Shown here piece after piece: positions 1-8,123 of a stretch of DNA of 64,000 nucleotides; the first letter of the stretch is position 1; the number at the start of each line of letters is the position of its first letter. Origin of the DNA: Candidatus Baltobacteraceae bacterium (GTDB taxonomy: Bacteria > Vulcanimicrobiota > Vulcanimicrobiia > Vulcanimicrobiales > Vulcanimicrobiaceae). The position numbers and the translations under genes are program-made. The stretch spans positions 558,001-622,000 of the forward strand of contig DASXEW010000001.1 in assembly GCA_036489885.1 (NCBI GenBank). The letters run 5' to 3'. Below the pieces are notes generated by a model. The model ran no database searches. It was not told the DNA's origin and saw only the letters and a program-made list of their open reading frames with translations.

Positions 1-13
1 TCCGCATGGCGGC

Positions 14-34
14 GCGTAGTCGAGGGACAGCGAC
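14..34 (+). repeat. Partial copy of a dispersed intergenic repeat
   Basis: The stretch ends in GTCGAGGGACAGCGAC (19-34), whose exact reverse complement lies at 436-451. Both match the tail of the full element at 48301-48349. The 5' part of this copy is degenerate or lies before the window. The two copies form 16-bp inverted repeats around the first small ORFs. Confidence 0.55.
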
Positions 35-58
35 AACGAAGCAAGGTTAACGTATAAT
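30..58 (+). promoter_or_regulatory. Possible sigma70-type promoter
   Basis: A perfect TATAAT at 53-58 is preceded, after exactly 17 bases, by GCGACA (30-35), which matches four of six positions of TTGACA. The -35 half lies in the end of the dispersed repeat. Transcription would run into 65 onward. This is a motif match only. Confidence 0.3.
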
Positions 59-173
59 GTTGACGTTTGGCGGACAAGTGAGATCGATCGCCGGCGAGGT
101 GGCCTTCGTAGTTATTATGGTCCTAATGGCGAGTTTGTTCGCGTTCCGGAAAGATCTACGCCAAGCGCGATAG
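57..173 (+). CDS. Possible 38-residue membrane peptide
   Basis: The ATG at 57 opens a 38-codon frame ending in TAG at 171-173. The middle of the peptide (AFVVIMVLMASLFAF) is a plausible single transmembrane helix, followed by a basic tail. There is no Shine-Dalgarno sequence, and the ATG overlaps the TATAAT box at 53-58, so translation would need leaderless or downstream initiation. It may simply be a chance frame. Confidence 0.15.
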   Translation: MLTFGGQVRSIAGEVAFVVIMVLMASLFAFRKDLRQAR

Positions 174-203
174 CAGGCCGGAGGCGGCTGACGAGTTGTA
201 GAG

Positions 204-419
204 GTGACCCGAGGTTATGCAACAGCAAGCGGATTCAGGTTATCGTCCACCTTACGCCGGGATTTTCCGCGTTACAGGCGTGCCTTAGTTGTCGACACGC
301 TGCGGCTTAAGGCTGTCGCGATTTCTTGCGGCGTGGGATTGCTGCTTTTGGCAGCCGGGTTGATGTCAAGGTTTTATCCGGGTAGCCTGATCGACGATCT
401 GCTGCGGGGACCTTCCTGA
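204..419 (+). CDS. Small hypothetical membrane protein, possibly frameshifted
   Basis: A GTG-started frame of 71 codons ends at TGA 417-419. Its C-terminal half has one strong hydrophobic helix (ISCGVGLLLLAAGLM) followed by a short polar tail. The N-terminal half is arginine-rich and looks unnatural. A second frame starts with ATG at 217, reads MQQQADSGYRPPYAGIF and stops at 286-288. Joining it to the helix-containing frame with one indel would give a more protein-like sequence, so this may be a broken gene. I do not recognise a family. The rest of 1-665 contains only repeat copies and no further supported gene. Confidence 0.3.
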   Translation: MTRGYATASGFRLSSTLRRDFPRYRRALVVDTLRLKAVAISCGVGLLLLAAGLMSRFYPGSLIDDLLRGPS

Positions 420-435
420 TGACGGGAGCGAGATA

Positions 436-482
436 GTCGCTGTCCCTCGACTTCGCATTGCGTTGCTACGCTCGGGATGACA
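436..482 (-). repeat. Dispersed intergenic repeat, minus-strand copy
   Basis: Read on the minus strand, this begins TGTCATCCCGAGCGTAGC and ends GAAGTCGAGGGACAGCGAC. That is the same head and tail as the copy at 48301-48349, with a different and less structured middle. It lies between the small ORF at 204-419 and the secreted-protein gene at 666. Mobility or function cannot be judged from the sequence. Confidence 0.6.
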
Positions 483-665
483 TGCTCGTAATCGGTCCGA
501 GCAAAAACCGAACGCGCGCCCGGTAATCGCGACGCGTCTAATCTGCGTTCAATCTTGGGCGCCGATATGATTTAGAATCCGTTAGAAGCGAGCGGTTCAG
601 TGCACGCTTCCCAGTCTGGGTGCATATTCTCGTGGAGAAGCCGCTTAATTCGGAGGACTAATTTG

Positions 666-1010
666 ATGAAACGCCCCTCTCTTGGAATCGCACTGGCTCT
701 GGGCGTGCTGGCGTTTACAGCGCCGATGGTCGCACAGGCAAACCCAGTTGTCGACGAGCAGCCCGTCATCGTTGCGCAGCAAGCCGGTGGTCCGTTCGTC
801 GGCACGCATGAACTTCGCGGGACGGTAACCTATTTCAACGCGTTCACGATGGATATCCGTTCGGCCGGTGAAGTTGTTCCCGTGCATCTGCATCAGGGCA
901 CCATCATCAATCCGCGGGGATTGACCCTGCATCAGGGCATGTACATCCGCGTTTTCGGATTTTGGGCGAACGGAAATTTTCAAGCCGATCGCATCGGCCT
1001 GATTCGGTAG
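666..1010 (+). CDS. Small secreted protein, DUF5666-like
   Basis: A 114-residue protein. The ATG at 666 is chosen over the upstream GTG at 600 because GGAGG (652-656) lies nine bases before it and a signal peptide follows at once: basic MKRP, a hydrophobic core, and a likely cleavage after AQA near residue 25. The mature part is a short beta-rich domain (GTVTYFNAFTMDIR, then VHLHQGTIINPRGLTL and a GMYIRVFGFW strand) resembling DUF5666/OB-fold secreted proteins. No catalytic residues are evident. It is a single-gene unit closed by the terminator at 1022-1048. The family call is tentative; export is well supported. Confidence 0.75.
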   Translation: MKRPSLGIALALGVLAFTAPMVAQANPVVDEQPVIVAQQAGGPFVGTHELRGTVTYFNAFTMDIRSAGEVVPVHLHQGTIINPRGLTLHQGMYIRVFGFWANGNFQADRIGLIR

Positions 1011-1021
1011 CCGAAAAAGAA

Positions 1022-1048
1022 AGAGAGGCGTGCCGTGCACGCCTCTCT
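1022..1048. terminator. Bidirectional hairpin terminator
   Basis: A perfect 12-bp stem (1022-1033 with 1037-1048) closes a 3-base loop between two convergent genes. An A-rich stretch lies on the left (1014-1022), which would read as a U-tract for the minus-strand permease gene. It lacks a clear T-tract for the plus strand. Confidence 0.75.
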
Positions 1049-1059
1049 GCTTGAGCGCC

Positions 1060-2541
1060 TTATTCGGCTGTTAGATGGGCTGCGGCTTTGGCCGCGACGT
1101 TCGGGTCACGCTTGACCGCCGTCATGTAGATCCAGATCGCGATCAAGATCGAGATCAGACCTTGGAAGCTGGGTTGGAAATACCATGGAGCCTTCGGCAC
1201 CACGATCACGCTCGAAATCAGGATGATCGCGATGATGATCGCAAGCGGCGCCCAGAGCAGGACGTCCGGATGTTCTTTGACGACCCGCGCGAGCTCGCTG
1301 TTCTTCGCACTCCCGTACTTCATGTTGTAGATGCCGACGCCGACCATCCCGAATACGAGCACGAGACTGATCGAACGAACGACGACGCCGATCGACCAAC
1401 CAATGAACGTTGCTTCGAACAGAAACAGCGTATCGAGCAGAGCGATCGTCATGAGTGCGAGCTGCGGCGCTTTGTTTTTGTTCGTCTGACCGAACGCAGC
1501 GGGCAGCAGCCCGTCGTTGGCCCAGGCGAACAGATACCGCGAACAGTCGAGCATCCCCGGCGCAATCGTCTTGACGACGATGACTGCGACCAGGAAGTTG
1601 AGGAACGCGGACGCTACTTTGGGTGCGATTAGTCCGATTAAGCCGGGCGTTGTCGCGAGAGCTTGCTTCTTTGCGAGAATGAGCGGCCCGACTGCCCAGT
1701 ACGGAACTGCGTGGAAGAGTGCGAACGCGATCAGCGTGTAAAGCACGAGCGCCGTCGCGAAACCGTAGATGATGCCGCGTGGCATCGTCTTCTCGCGGGG
1801 TTCGCGCGCTTCGCCACCGAGCGACGTCGCAGCGGTCAACCCGCCGTACGCGAACATGAAGAGCGTTATCGTCGATATGAACGCGCTGATACTCGGCGGA
1901 GACGCATCCGGAGGCGTCGCGGTAATGCCGGGGACGATTGCCGAGACCCTTTGTATGAAGAAGTCCTGCGACGTCCCGAAACCGTAGGCGATCGTTAGCG
2001 CCGCTGCGATCAAAACGAGCACGAACATGACGGAGACGAACGTCGCGTAGTTTTGCACGCCCGAATTATGCAGAGCGAAAAGGATCCAAATCGCCGCCAA
2101 GCCGATGACGAGATGCCCGATCACCGTCGTGCACCAGCTGCCGTCGACGCCAATCGAGGTCAGAAACGACCCGATGAACGGCGAGCTTGCGTACGCGAGA
2201 AACCCGCCGGCTGCGCCAACGCCGACGAACCAAAGAAACGCAGCGATGAATCCGACCGGCAGATTCAGCGAGCGCGTCAACCACACGTAGCTCGAACCCG
2301 CGCGGGGTGCGATGGATGAGAGCCGTGCATACAATGCGACCTTGGGAATGAGTACGATTCCTGCAGCGAACATCGCCAATGGAACGAGCCACTTAACCGC
2401 CGGATATTGGCTAAGGCTGTTCACCATGACGAAGTTGATGCCGCTACCGTACTCTTGGGAAACAGCCGAAGCGCAGACCGCAAGAACCCCGGCGACTTTC
2501 GCAAGGCGAAAGGCATCCGTTGACCCAGAAACACTGGCCAT
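1060..2541 (-). CDS. APC-superfamily amino acid permease
   Basis: A 493-residue, strongly hydrophobic protein with about 12-14 predicted membrane helices. The N-terminal helix pair has the unwound-helix pattern of the APC fold (QEYGSGINFV). A central segment, GGLTAATSLGGEAREPREK, matches the 'GGEAxxPxKxxPR' loop typical of amino acid/polyamine permeases. It should import an amino acid or amine coupled to H+ or Na+; the substrate cannot be read from sequence. The start is well placed, with GGGAGG just upstream of the ATG. It is monocistronic and convergent with the secreted-protein gene. Confidence 0.85.
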   Translation of the reverse strand: MASVSGSTDAFRLAKVAGVLAVCASAVSQEYGSGINFVMVNSLSQYPAVKWLVPLAMFAAGIVLIPKVALYARLSSIAPRAGSSYVWLTRSLNLPVGFIAAFLWFVGVGAAGGFLAYASSPFIGSFLTSIGVDGSWCTTVIGHLVIGLAAIWILFALHNSGVQNYATFVSVMFVLVLIAAALTIAYGFGTSQDFFIQRVSAIVPGITATPPDASPPSISAFISTITLFMFAYGGLTAATSLGGEAREPREKTMPRGIIYGFATALVLYTLIAFALFHAVPYWAVGPLILAKKQALATTPGLIGLIAPKVASAFLNFLVAVIVVKTIAPGMLDCSRYLFAWANDGLLPAAFGQTNKNKAPQLALMTIALLDTLFLFEATFIGWSIGVVVRSISLVLVFGMVGVGIYNMKYGSAKNSELARVVKEHPDVLLWAPLAIIIAIILISSVIVVPKAPWYFQPSFQGLISILIAIWIYMTAVKRDPNVAAKAAAHLTAE

Positions 2542-2594
2542 GTGACCTCCCCTCAGAGTGAGGACGCCTTCGAAACCTGGACCGCTTGGCCTGC

Positions 2595-3314
2595 TTAGCG
2601 AAATCCCGGGATGGCGATCATCAGGGCCAGGAGAATCGCATTGTTCGCCGCGTGCACGATAATCGGCACGATCAAATTACCGCTGATGCGATAACAGATT
2701 GCTTGCAGTATCCCAAAGAGCGTGAGCGCCGGGAACAGTACGAGATCGCCGTGTCCGAGTCCGAACAACACACCACTGATGACCGCCGCCAGAAGGACGG
2801 GCATGCGTGACGCGAGCGCGTTAAAGATCAGGCCCCGAAAAAACAACTCCTCCGCAATCGGTGCGATGAGCGAGCCGGTTAGCAAAACCATGATCGCGGC
2901 GGCCGGCGAAACGACGCGGAAATGTTCGAAGCCGGCTTGGACATGATTCTCCTGATGGAAGGCGCCGAGGATTGCTTGATAGATGATTTGCATCAGCAGC
3001 AGCGCGACGAGCAAAATGGCGACGACGGCCCACGAGAACTTGTCGAGCGGCCGAACGCCGAGCTGCGAAAGCGAGCGGTGCGAAACACGTTCGAGCATCG
3101 GAACGAGCACGGCGAGTCCGCCGAGATAGAAGGCCGCTTCGACGATGTTGGCGCCGACATCGCCCGGGTTCATCGGTGTGCCGAGCGTGATGACGGTTGG
3201 GATACCGGCCACGATCATCGCGAAGAAGCCTGCACCCAGCACCAGAACGATTGTCCCGAGCGTCGGCCACAGCGGATACGGCCGGGACGGCGATGGAGCC
3301 GCTGTCGTCACCAC
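2595..3314 (-). CDS. CPBP-family intramembrane metalloprotease
   Basis: A membrane protein with the CPBP/Abi signature: EELFFRG (the Glu-Glu-x3-Arg motif), then FGLGHGD and HAANN, supplying the Glu and His residues of a transmembrane metal site. Such proteins include prenyl-endopeptidase relatives and bacteriocin self-immunity proteins; the substrate here is unknown. The open frame extends further upstream but would overlap def. The GTG at 3314 (or 3311) gives about 239 residues with a first helix near residue 17. No strong ribosome-binding site is visible, so the start is uncertain. It is divergent from def. Confidence 0.8.
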   Translation of the reverse strand: MVTTAAPSPSRPYPLWPTLGTIVLVLGAGFFAMIVAGIPTVITLGTPMNPGDVGANIVEAAFYLGGLAVLVPMLERVSHRSLSQLGVRPLDKFSWAVVAILLVALLLMQIIYQAILGAFHQENHVQAGFEHFRVVSPAAAIMVLLTGSLIAPIAEELFFRGLIFNALASRMPVLLAAVISGVLFGLGHGDLVLFPALTLFGILQAICYRISGNLIVPIIVHAANNAILLALMIAIPGFR

Positions 3315-3380
3315 GAGCCGCGCTTGCTTCGGGAGGCCCCGCAAACCTCTCGGCGCGAAACCTGTCTCATAAACGTTGCC

Positions 3381-3905
3381 ATGCCGTACATCCGACCGAT
3401 TCTGACCGACGATCATCCCACGCTGCGCAAGGTCGCGAGGAAAGTCGATCTCGACGAGCTTCGCGAGCCGCTCTTTCAGCAGTTGATCGATGACATGTTC
3501 GAGACAATGTACAACGCGCCCGGAATCGGACTGGCGGCGCCGCAAATCGACGTCGGCAAGCGGATATTCGTCATTCATTTGCACGACGACGACGAGAATC
3601 ACGGACCATTCGTGTTCATCAACCCGAAGTTCACGATCACGGAGGGCGAGATCGAGTCGGTCGAGGGCTGTCTTTCGGTGCCCGGATTCATCGGCGACCT
3701 CACGCGCTTCGAGCGAGTGGTGTGCGCAGGTCTCGATCGCAATGGCCGCAAGATTTCGGTCGAAGCCAGCGGCGATTTGTTTTCACGCTGCTTACAACAC
3801 GAAATGGATCACCTCGACGGGATCCTGTACGTCGACAAGGCCAAGAACATTCGACCGGCCGTCACCGAAGAAGAGCTCGAAGCAGCCGAAGCCGTCGAAA
3901 TCTAA
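3381..3905 (+). CDS. def: Peptide deformylase
   Basis: A 174-residue enzyme that removes the formyl group from the N-terminal methionine of nascent proteins. All three family motifs are present: GIGLAAPQ (residues 48-55), EGCLSVPG (95-102, metal-ligand Cys97) and HEMDHLDG (140-147, metal ligands His140 and His144, catalytic Glu141). The length is normal. It is the first gene of a plus-strand operon with fmt and rsmB, the usual grouping for formyl-Met metabolism. The reading frame is open upstream, but the conserved protein begins at this ATG. Confidence 0.97.
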   Translation: MPYIRPILTDDHPTLRKVARKVDLDELREPLFQQLIDDMFETMYNAPGIGLAAPQIDVGKRIFVIHLHDDDENHGPFVFINPKFTITEGEIESVEGCLSVPGFIGDLTRFERVVCAGLDRNGRKISVEASGDLFSRCLQHEMDHLDGILYVDKAKNIRPAVTEEELEAAEAVEI

Positions 3906-3958
3906 GGTGAACCTTTAAGAGCGTCTTCTTCGGGACGAGTCAATTTGCGGTCCCGAGT

Positions 3959-4834
3959 TTGCGAGCGTTGCGCGATGCGACGCAGGTTGTCGCCGTCGTC
4001 ACCCAACCGGACCGCCCGGCCGGACGCGGACAGAAGCTGCAAGCGCCTCCCGTCAAGATCCTTGCGTCCGAGTTCGGGATCGAAGTTTTGCAACCGGAGA
4101 GCGTGCGCGAGATCGCTCCGCAGCTGCGCGCAGTCGATGTGGAGCTCTTCGTTGTTGCCTCGTATGGCGAGATTCTGTCGCAAGCGGTGCTCGACATACC
4201 GCGCATCGGCGCCTTCAACGTGCATCCGAGCCTCTTGCCGCTCTACCGTGGGGCGACGCCGCTGCAAGCGCAGATTCGCGACCGCTGCACCGTCACGGGT
4301 GTAACGATCATCGCCATGGACGCCGGCATGGATACGGGCGACGTTTTGATTCGCGAGCAAGTGCCGCTCGGCGCTCGCGAAACCTACGGCGAGCTCGAAA
4401 CGCGATTGGCCGAGCTAGGTGCCCAGGCGCTCGTAAACGCGATTCGTCTCGCCGAGCGCGCGGAGCTCAAGCCGGTTGCGCAAGCCACGTTCGCGGCGCA
4501 AGCCGAGATCGATGCGACGCTCACGCGACCGCTGCGTTCTCCCGATCTTCGCATTGACTGGTCGCGACGTGCGATCGAGGTTGATGCGCTCGTCCGCTCG
4601 CTCTCGCCGCAACCATGCGCGCGGGGCGAGATCGAAGGCGTCGGCGCAAAGATCGTTGCGACCCATCCGCTCGAAACGAACGCCACACAGGCGCCCGGTA
4701 CGCCCTCCAAGATCCGGCACGGGTTGGCAGTCGCGTGCGGCGAGGGCGCCGTTGCAATCGACCGGATCGTTCCCGCCAATCGTTCCGTGATGAGCGGCGA
4801 GGCGTTCGCAGCCTCACTCTTCGCGCGTTCGTGA
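3959..4834 (+). CDS. fmt: Methionyl-tRNA formyltransferase with unresolved start
   Basis: Formylates initiator Met-tRNA using 10-formyl-THF. The frame shows QPDRPAGRGQ, then the catalytic core NVHPSLLPLYRGATP and AMDAGMDTGDV, then a C-terminal tRNA-binding domain, and ends in a GTGA overlap with rsmB. The coordinates use the first canonical start (TTG 3959). That cuts off the conserved N-terminus, because codons 3923-3958 read VFFGTSQFAVPS, typical of Fmt. The frame is open only back to a TGA at 3908-3910 and contains no ATG, GTG or TTG there. A GTG at 3907 in another frame reads GTG AAC CTT TAA, so a +1 slip at CTT would give MNLKSVFFGTS. A one-base indel, a programmed frameshift or a non-standard start are all possible. 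Confidence 0.93.
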   Translation: MRALRDATQVVAVVTQPDRPAGRGQKLQAPPVKILASEFGIEVLQPESVREIAPQLRAVDVELFVVASYGEILSQAVLDIPRIGAFNVHPSLLPLYRGATPLQAQIRDRCTVTGVTIIAMDAGMDTGDVLIREQVPLGARETYGELETRLAELGAQALVNAIRLAERAELKPVAQATFAAQAEIDATLTRPLRSPDLRIDWSRRAIEVDALVRSLSPQPCARGEIEGVGAKIVATHPLETNATQAPGTPSKIRHGLAVACGEGAVAIDRIVPANRSVMSGEAFAASLFARS

Positions 4835-6171
4835 GGGCGCGAGAGCTTGCCCTGGGCGTCGTGCGTGACGTGTTCGCACGCGACCGGCGTTTGCGTAGCG
4901 CGCACGAGTCGTTCGACTATCATGCTGGGCGCTCAAATCTCGACGCGCGCGACCGTGCCTTCGCAGCCGAACTTGCCTACGGCTCGATCAAAGCGCGGCG
5001 CTACTTGGATTGGCTGCTCGCGCCTTTCGTCGGAAAGCGCACGGCGGAGCTGCCGCCGACGATACTCGAGATCTTACGCTTGGGCGCATATCAGATCGCG
5101 CGCATGGCGGTGCCCACACACGCAGCCGTCAGTGAAACGGTCGGACTTGCGAAGCGACACGGGCATCGCGGTACGGCAGGGCTCGTCAATGCGGTGCTTC
5201 GCCGCCTTACGGAACTCGAACCGGAACGTCGCACGCCGCAGCGTGACACATTCGAATCGGACGACGATTTCTTGGGAACGCTGCATTCGTTTCCGACCTG
5301 GATTGTCGCGAGCGCGCGTGCCGTCTTTGGTGATTCGCAGCTCGAAGCGGTGCTGAGCGGCATGAACGAGCCGCCACAGACGGCGTTGCGCGTCAATTTG
5401 CTGCGCACGACGGCGGATGAAGCTCTTGACGTGTTGGCGTCGCGTTCGATCGGCGCAAAACGTTCAGATTTGGTGAGCGAGATCATCCTTGTCGACGGGG
5501 CAGCGCCCGAAGTGCTCGCCGATGCGGAGCAGCGCTGGGAACAACAAGGCGAGATCGCTGCCGTTCCCGTCGACGTCCTCGATCCGCAGCCGGAGATGCA
5601 CGGCGTCGAGCTCTGCAGTGGTCGCGGCAACAAAACGCTCGAGATCGTCGGCCGCACGCGCGATCGCGGAACGCTGGAAACAATCGAACACGACGCGCAC
5701 AAGATTGCGTTCGATCGTGCCCGGCTGCACGAGCTCGGGGTGCAGAGCGTGCGCCTGCACGAGGGTGATGCGACCCAGACGCAGGTCGCGCGGCAAGATG
5801 CCGACTTCGTGCTCGTCGATGCGCCGTGTTCGGGACTCGGAATCCTTGGACGCCAACCCGAAGCGCGCTGGCGCAAAGAACCGGGCGATCCGGCGCGCCT
5901 TGCCTCGCTCCAAAGCGAGCTGCTCGAAAGCGGATCGCAGCGTGTTCGTCCCGGTGGCCGCCTTGTCTATTCAGTCTGCACGTTCAGTCCGGTGGAGACC
6001 GGCGAACGGATAGAGACGTTTCTCCGCGAGCATCCGGAGTTTTCGCGGCCCGTCACCGCGCCGAAATACAGCGCGTGGCGTCTCGACTCGGGCGACTTGC
6101 GTTTCCCGCCCGGAATCGAGCGTCGCGACGGCTTCTACGTCGCGCTTCTCGAACGTCGTGAGCCGGCATGA
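4831..6171 (+). CDS. rsmB: 16S rRNA m5C967 methyltransferase
   Basis: A 446-residue enzyme that methylates C967 of 16S rRNA with S-adenosylmethionine. An N-terminal NusB-like RNA-binding domain (about 1-130, with RDRAFAAELAYGSIKARRYLDW) is followed by a Rossmann methyltransferase domain. That domain carries VELCSGRGNKTLEI (SAM loop), DAPCSGLGILGRQPEARW (the PCSG motif with one catalytic Cys) and VYSVCTFSPVETGE (the second Cys). GTG 4831 is preferred because it overlaps the fmt stop as GTGA and starts the NusB domain directly. It is third in the def-fmt-rsmB operon. Confidence 0.95.
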   Translation: MRARELALGVVRDVFARDRRLRSAHESFDYHAGRSNLDARDRAFAAELAYGSIKARRYLDWLLAPFVGKRTAELPPTILEILRLGAYQIARMAVPTHAAVSETVGLAKRHGHRGTAGLVNAVLRRLTELEPERRTPQRDTFESDDDFLGTLHSFPTWIVASARAVFGDSQLEAVLSGMNEPPQTALRVNLLRTTADEALDVLASRSIGAKRSDLVSEIILVDGAAPEVLADAEQRWEQQGEIAAVPVDVLDPQPEMHGVELCSGRGNKTLEIVGRTRDRGTLETIEHDAHKIAFDRARLHELGVQSVRLHEGDATQTQVARQDADFVLVDAPCSGLGILGRQPEARWRKEPGDPARLASLQSELLESGSQRVRPGGRLVYSVCTFSPVETGERIETFLREHPEFSRPVTAPKYSAWRLDSGDLRFPPGIERRDGFYVALLERREPA

Positions 6172-6821
6172 ACCCGTTTGCTGCAATCGAGGATGCCTGC
6201 GCCCAATTTGTCGAGCGCACGTTTGCACGCATCTTTCCGAGCGACGTCGCTCCGGCGCAAATTGCGCGCAAGCTCGTCGCGACGATGGAGAGCGCGCCGG
6301 CCGAAACGTATTTGGTGCGCTTGCACCCGCGCGATTTGGCGAGTTTGCACGCTGAGCGCGCCGAGCTCGAACGTGAGTGGAGCGCGTTACTCGAGCGGAC
6401 GACGTCAGCGCTGGGCCTCTCGATCGAGCGGAGCGCGCGGGTCATCCTGCACGCAGATGAATCCCTGGTCGCGGGCACCGTTGCTATCGATCCCGTCCAA
6501 GGTGACGAACAAGAAGCCTCCGCACGCGGCTATGCGATTCGCGTAAAACGTGGCGTGCCGCTCGGCGCAGCATGGCCGATCGAAGGCACGATCAGTATCG
6601 GCCGCGGTTCCGAAGACGGGATCGATCTCGTCGATCCGCGCGTCTCGCGCCGTCACGCTCGCCTGACGCGCACTGACGAAGGCGTCATTGTCGAAGATGC
6701 CGGCTCAACGAATGGGACGCAGGTCAACGGAATTCGAATTTCCGGCCCGACGCGTCTGGTTCCGGGTGACGTCGTCATCCTCGGCGACACCGAGCTTAGA
6801 GTAGAAATCGGTGATGGCTGA
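6168..6821 (+). CDS. DUF3662 plus FHA domain protein, FhaA-like
   Basis: A 217-residue protein starting in an ATGA overlap with rsmB. The N-terminal ~115 residues fit DUF3662, the N-terminal domain of actinobacterial FhaA (ERTFARIFPSDVAPAQIARKLVATME). The C-terminal FHA domain contains the phosphothreonine-binding pattern GRGSEDGIDLVDPRVSRRHA, then GSTNGTQVNG. In Actinobacteria this adaptor binds Thr-phosphorylated partners such as MviN and controls peptidoglycan synthesis. Here it is followed by a second FHA protein, a PP2C phosphatase and RodA, supporting the same role. No Ser/Thr kinase gene is present in the window. Confidence 0.88.
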   Translation: MNPFAAIEDACAQFVERTFARIFPSDVAPAQIARKLVATMESAPAETYLVRLHPRDLASLHAERAELEREWSALLERTTSALGLSIERSARVILHADESLVAGTVAIDPVQGDEQEASARGYAIRVKRGVPLGAAWPIEGTISIGRGSEDGIDLVDPRVSRRHARLTRTDEGVIVEDAGSTNGTQVNGIRISGPTRLVPGDVVILGDTELRVEIGDG

Positions 6822-7245
6822 CGCGCTCGCCAACCCCAGACTCTGGTCGCTGGGACTTGTGCTCGCGCTTGTACTGTTTGCCATTCTGACCGCGAGGCGG
6901 AGAATGTCCGACGTTGTCGCCTCTGAGGACTTGGGCGGCGCGCCGCTCGCGCTCGAGGTTGAGGTTGAGGACGATGGTGAGCGGAGGCGCTATCGGGCCG
7001 CTCATAGCCTGCTAATCGGCCGCTCTCCCAGCGCCGCGATCAGTCTTGCGGACCCGACGGTCAGCCGCGTGCACGCACGTATTGAAAGGCGGGGCATAGA
7101 CGCGTATGTTGAGGACCTGGGAAGCCGGAACGGTACGCTTCTGAATGGAACATCTCTCGTCCGCGAAGCGCTCCTTCATCCGGGGGATCGGGTAAGAATA
7201 GGTTCGACGGATGTTGTCTACGTAGGGGTGGACGAATGGAAATAG
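6814..7245 (+). CDS. Membrane-anchored FHA domain protein, FhaB-like
   Basis: A 143-residue protein from ATG 6814 (GTG 6811 directly before it is also possible). An N-terminal transmembrane helix (LWSLGLVLALVLFAILTA) is followed by one FHA domain with GRSPSAAISLADPTVSRVHA and LGSRNGTLLNGT. The layout matches actinobacterial FhaB/FipA, a phosphothreonine reader at the division site. It overlaps both neighbours by a few bases, so it is likely translationally coupled. It probably senses phosphorylation controlled by the phosphatase encoded next. Confidence 0.87.
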   Translation: MADALANPRLWSLGLVLALVLFAILTARRRMSDVVASEDLGGAPLALEVEVEDDGERRRYRAAHSLLIGRSPSAAISLADPTVSRVHARIERRGIDAYVEDLGSRNGTLLNGTSLVREALLHPGDRVRIGSTDVVYVGVDEWK

Positions 7246-8123
7246 CGGTCGGCTCCGAGCTCGGAATCTCGCAACATCAGCGTAGCGCCGATGCGTGTTG
7301 CTCGGAAGCGCTCGCGCCTGACGTCGCATTGATCGCGGTCGCCGATGGTTTTGGCACGATCGGACGAGGAAGCGTCGCCGATGCCGCGATCGCCAGCTTG
7401 CGCGATTTCTTTCGCCGCAAGATTCGTAGCGGGACGCTGGCGTCGCGCAATAACGGTTCGCTTACGCTGCGCCGTTTGATGCTCGCGGCTTTCGCGCATG
7501 CCAACAATCGTATTTACGCGCAGAGCGGCTCGCACGATGATTTCGTCGCCGCAGGCGCATCTCTGACCGCCGCACTCGTCGTCGGTGCGCACGTCTATGT
7601 CGGACACGTCGGAGAATCGCGCGCATATCTCGTACGTGAAGAAAAGCTTTCGCTGCTTACTGAAGACGATGCGATTGCACCAGAGGTCAGCGGCGGCGGA
7701 AAAATGACGATCGGTGCAGGCGCGCGATTGCGCAGCCTGCTCACGCGCACGCTCGGAACGCAACCGGCGCTCGAAGCGACCGTCACGAATTTCGAGCTCG
7801 GCGACGACGATCGTTTGATTCTGTGCAGCGACGGCGTTCATAAGACGCTCTCGAACGACGAGCTCGAGTTCGCGGCCAGCTCGCCGGGCAGCTCGGCAGA
7901 GGTCGTCGATCGTATCTTGGCGTTGCTGAAGATGCGTGGAAACCAAGACGGCGCGACGGTCATCGTCGGTCGCGATCTCACAGTTCCGATTTCGCTGGGT
8001 GCGGAGCTCGCCGCGCGCCGAAGTCTTTCCGGCGCGCTCGGCGTCGCATTTGTCGTGCTGGCCGTGATCGTTGTCGTCGCGCTCCTCTACGAGGCGCTGA
8101 TCCCGCTTCATATTGTTCGCTGA
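7236..8123 (+). CDS. pstP: PP2C-family Ser/Thr protein phosphatase with C-terminal membrane helix
   Basis: A 295-residue protein with PPM/PP2C features: VADGFGTIGRG (35-45, metal-binding Asp and Gly), VYVGHVGESRAYLV, LILCSDGVHKTL, and NQDGATVIV with the last metal Asp. A hydrophobic helix near the C-terminus (ALGVAFVVLAVIVVVALLY) anchors it, but only about a dozen residues follow, so the extracellular domain of actinobacterial PstP is missing. It should dephosphorylate Ser/Thr-phosphorylated envelope proteins. The gene starts inside the FHA gene and runs into rodA, which argues for one operon. The kinase partner is not encoded here. Confidence 0.9.
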   Translation: MEIAVGSELGISQHQRSADACCSEALAPDVALIAVADGFGTIGRGSVADAAIASLRDFFRRKIRSGTLASRNNGSLTLRRLMLAAFAHANNRIYAQSGSHDDFVAAGASLTAALVVGAHVYVGHVGESRAYLVREEKLSLLTEDDAIAPEVSGGGKMTIGAGARLRSLLTRTLGTQPALEATVTNFELGDDDRLILCSDGVHKTLSNDELEFAASSPGSSAEVVDRILALLKMRGNQDGATVIVGRDLTVPISLGAELAARRSLSGALGVAFVVLAVIVVVALLYEALIPLHIVR

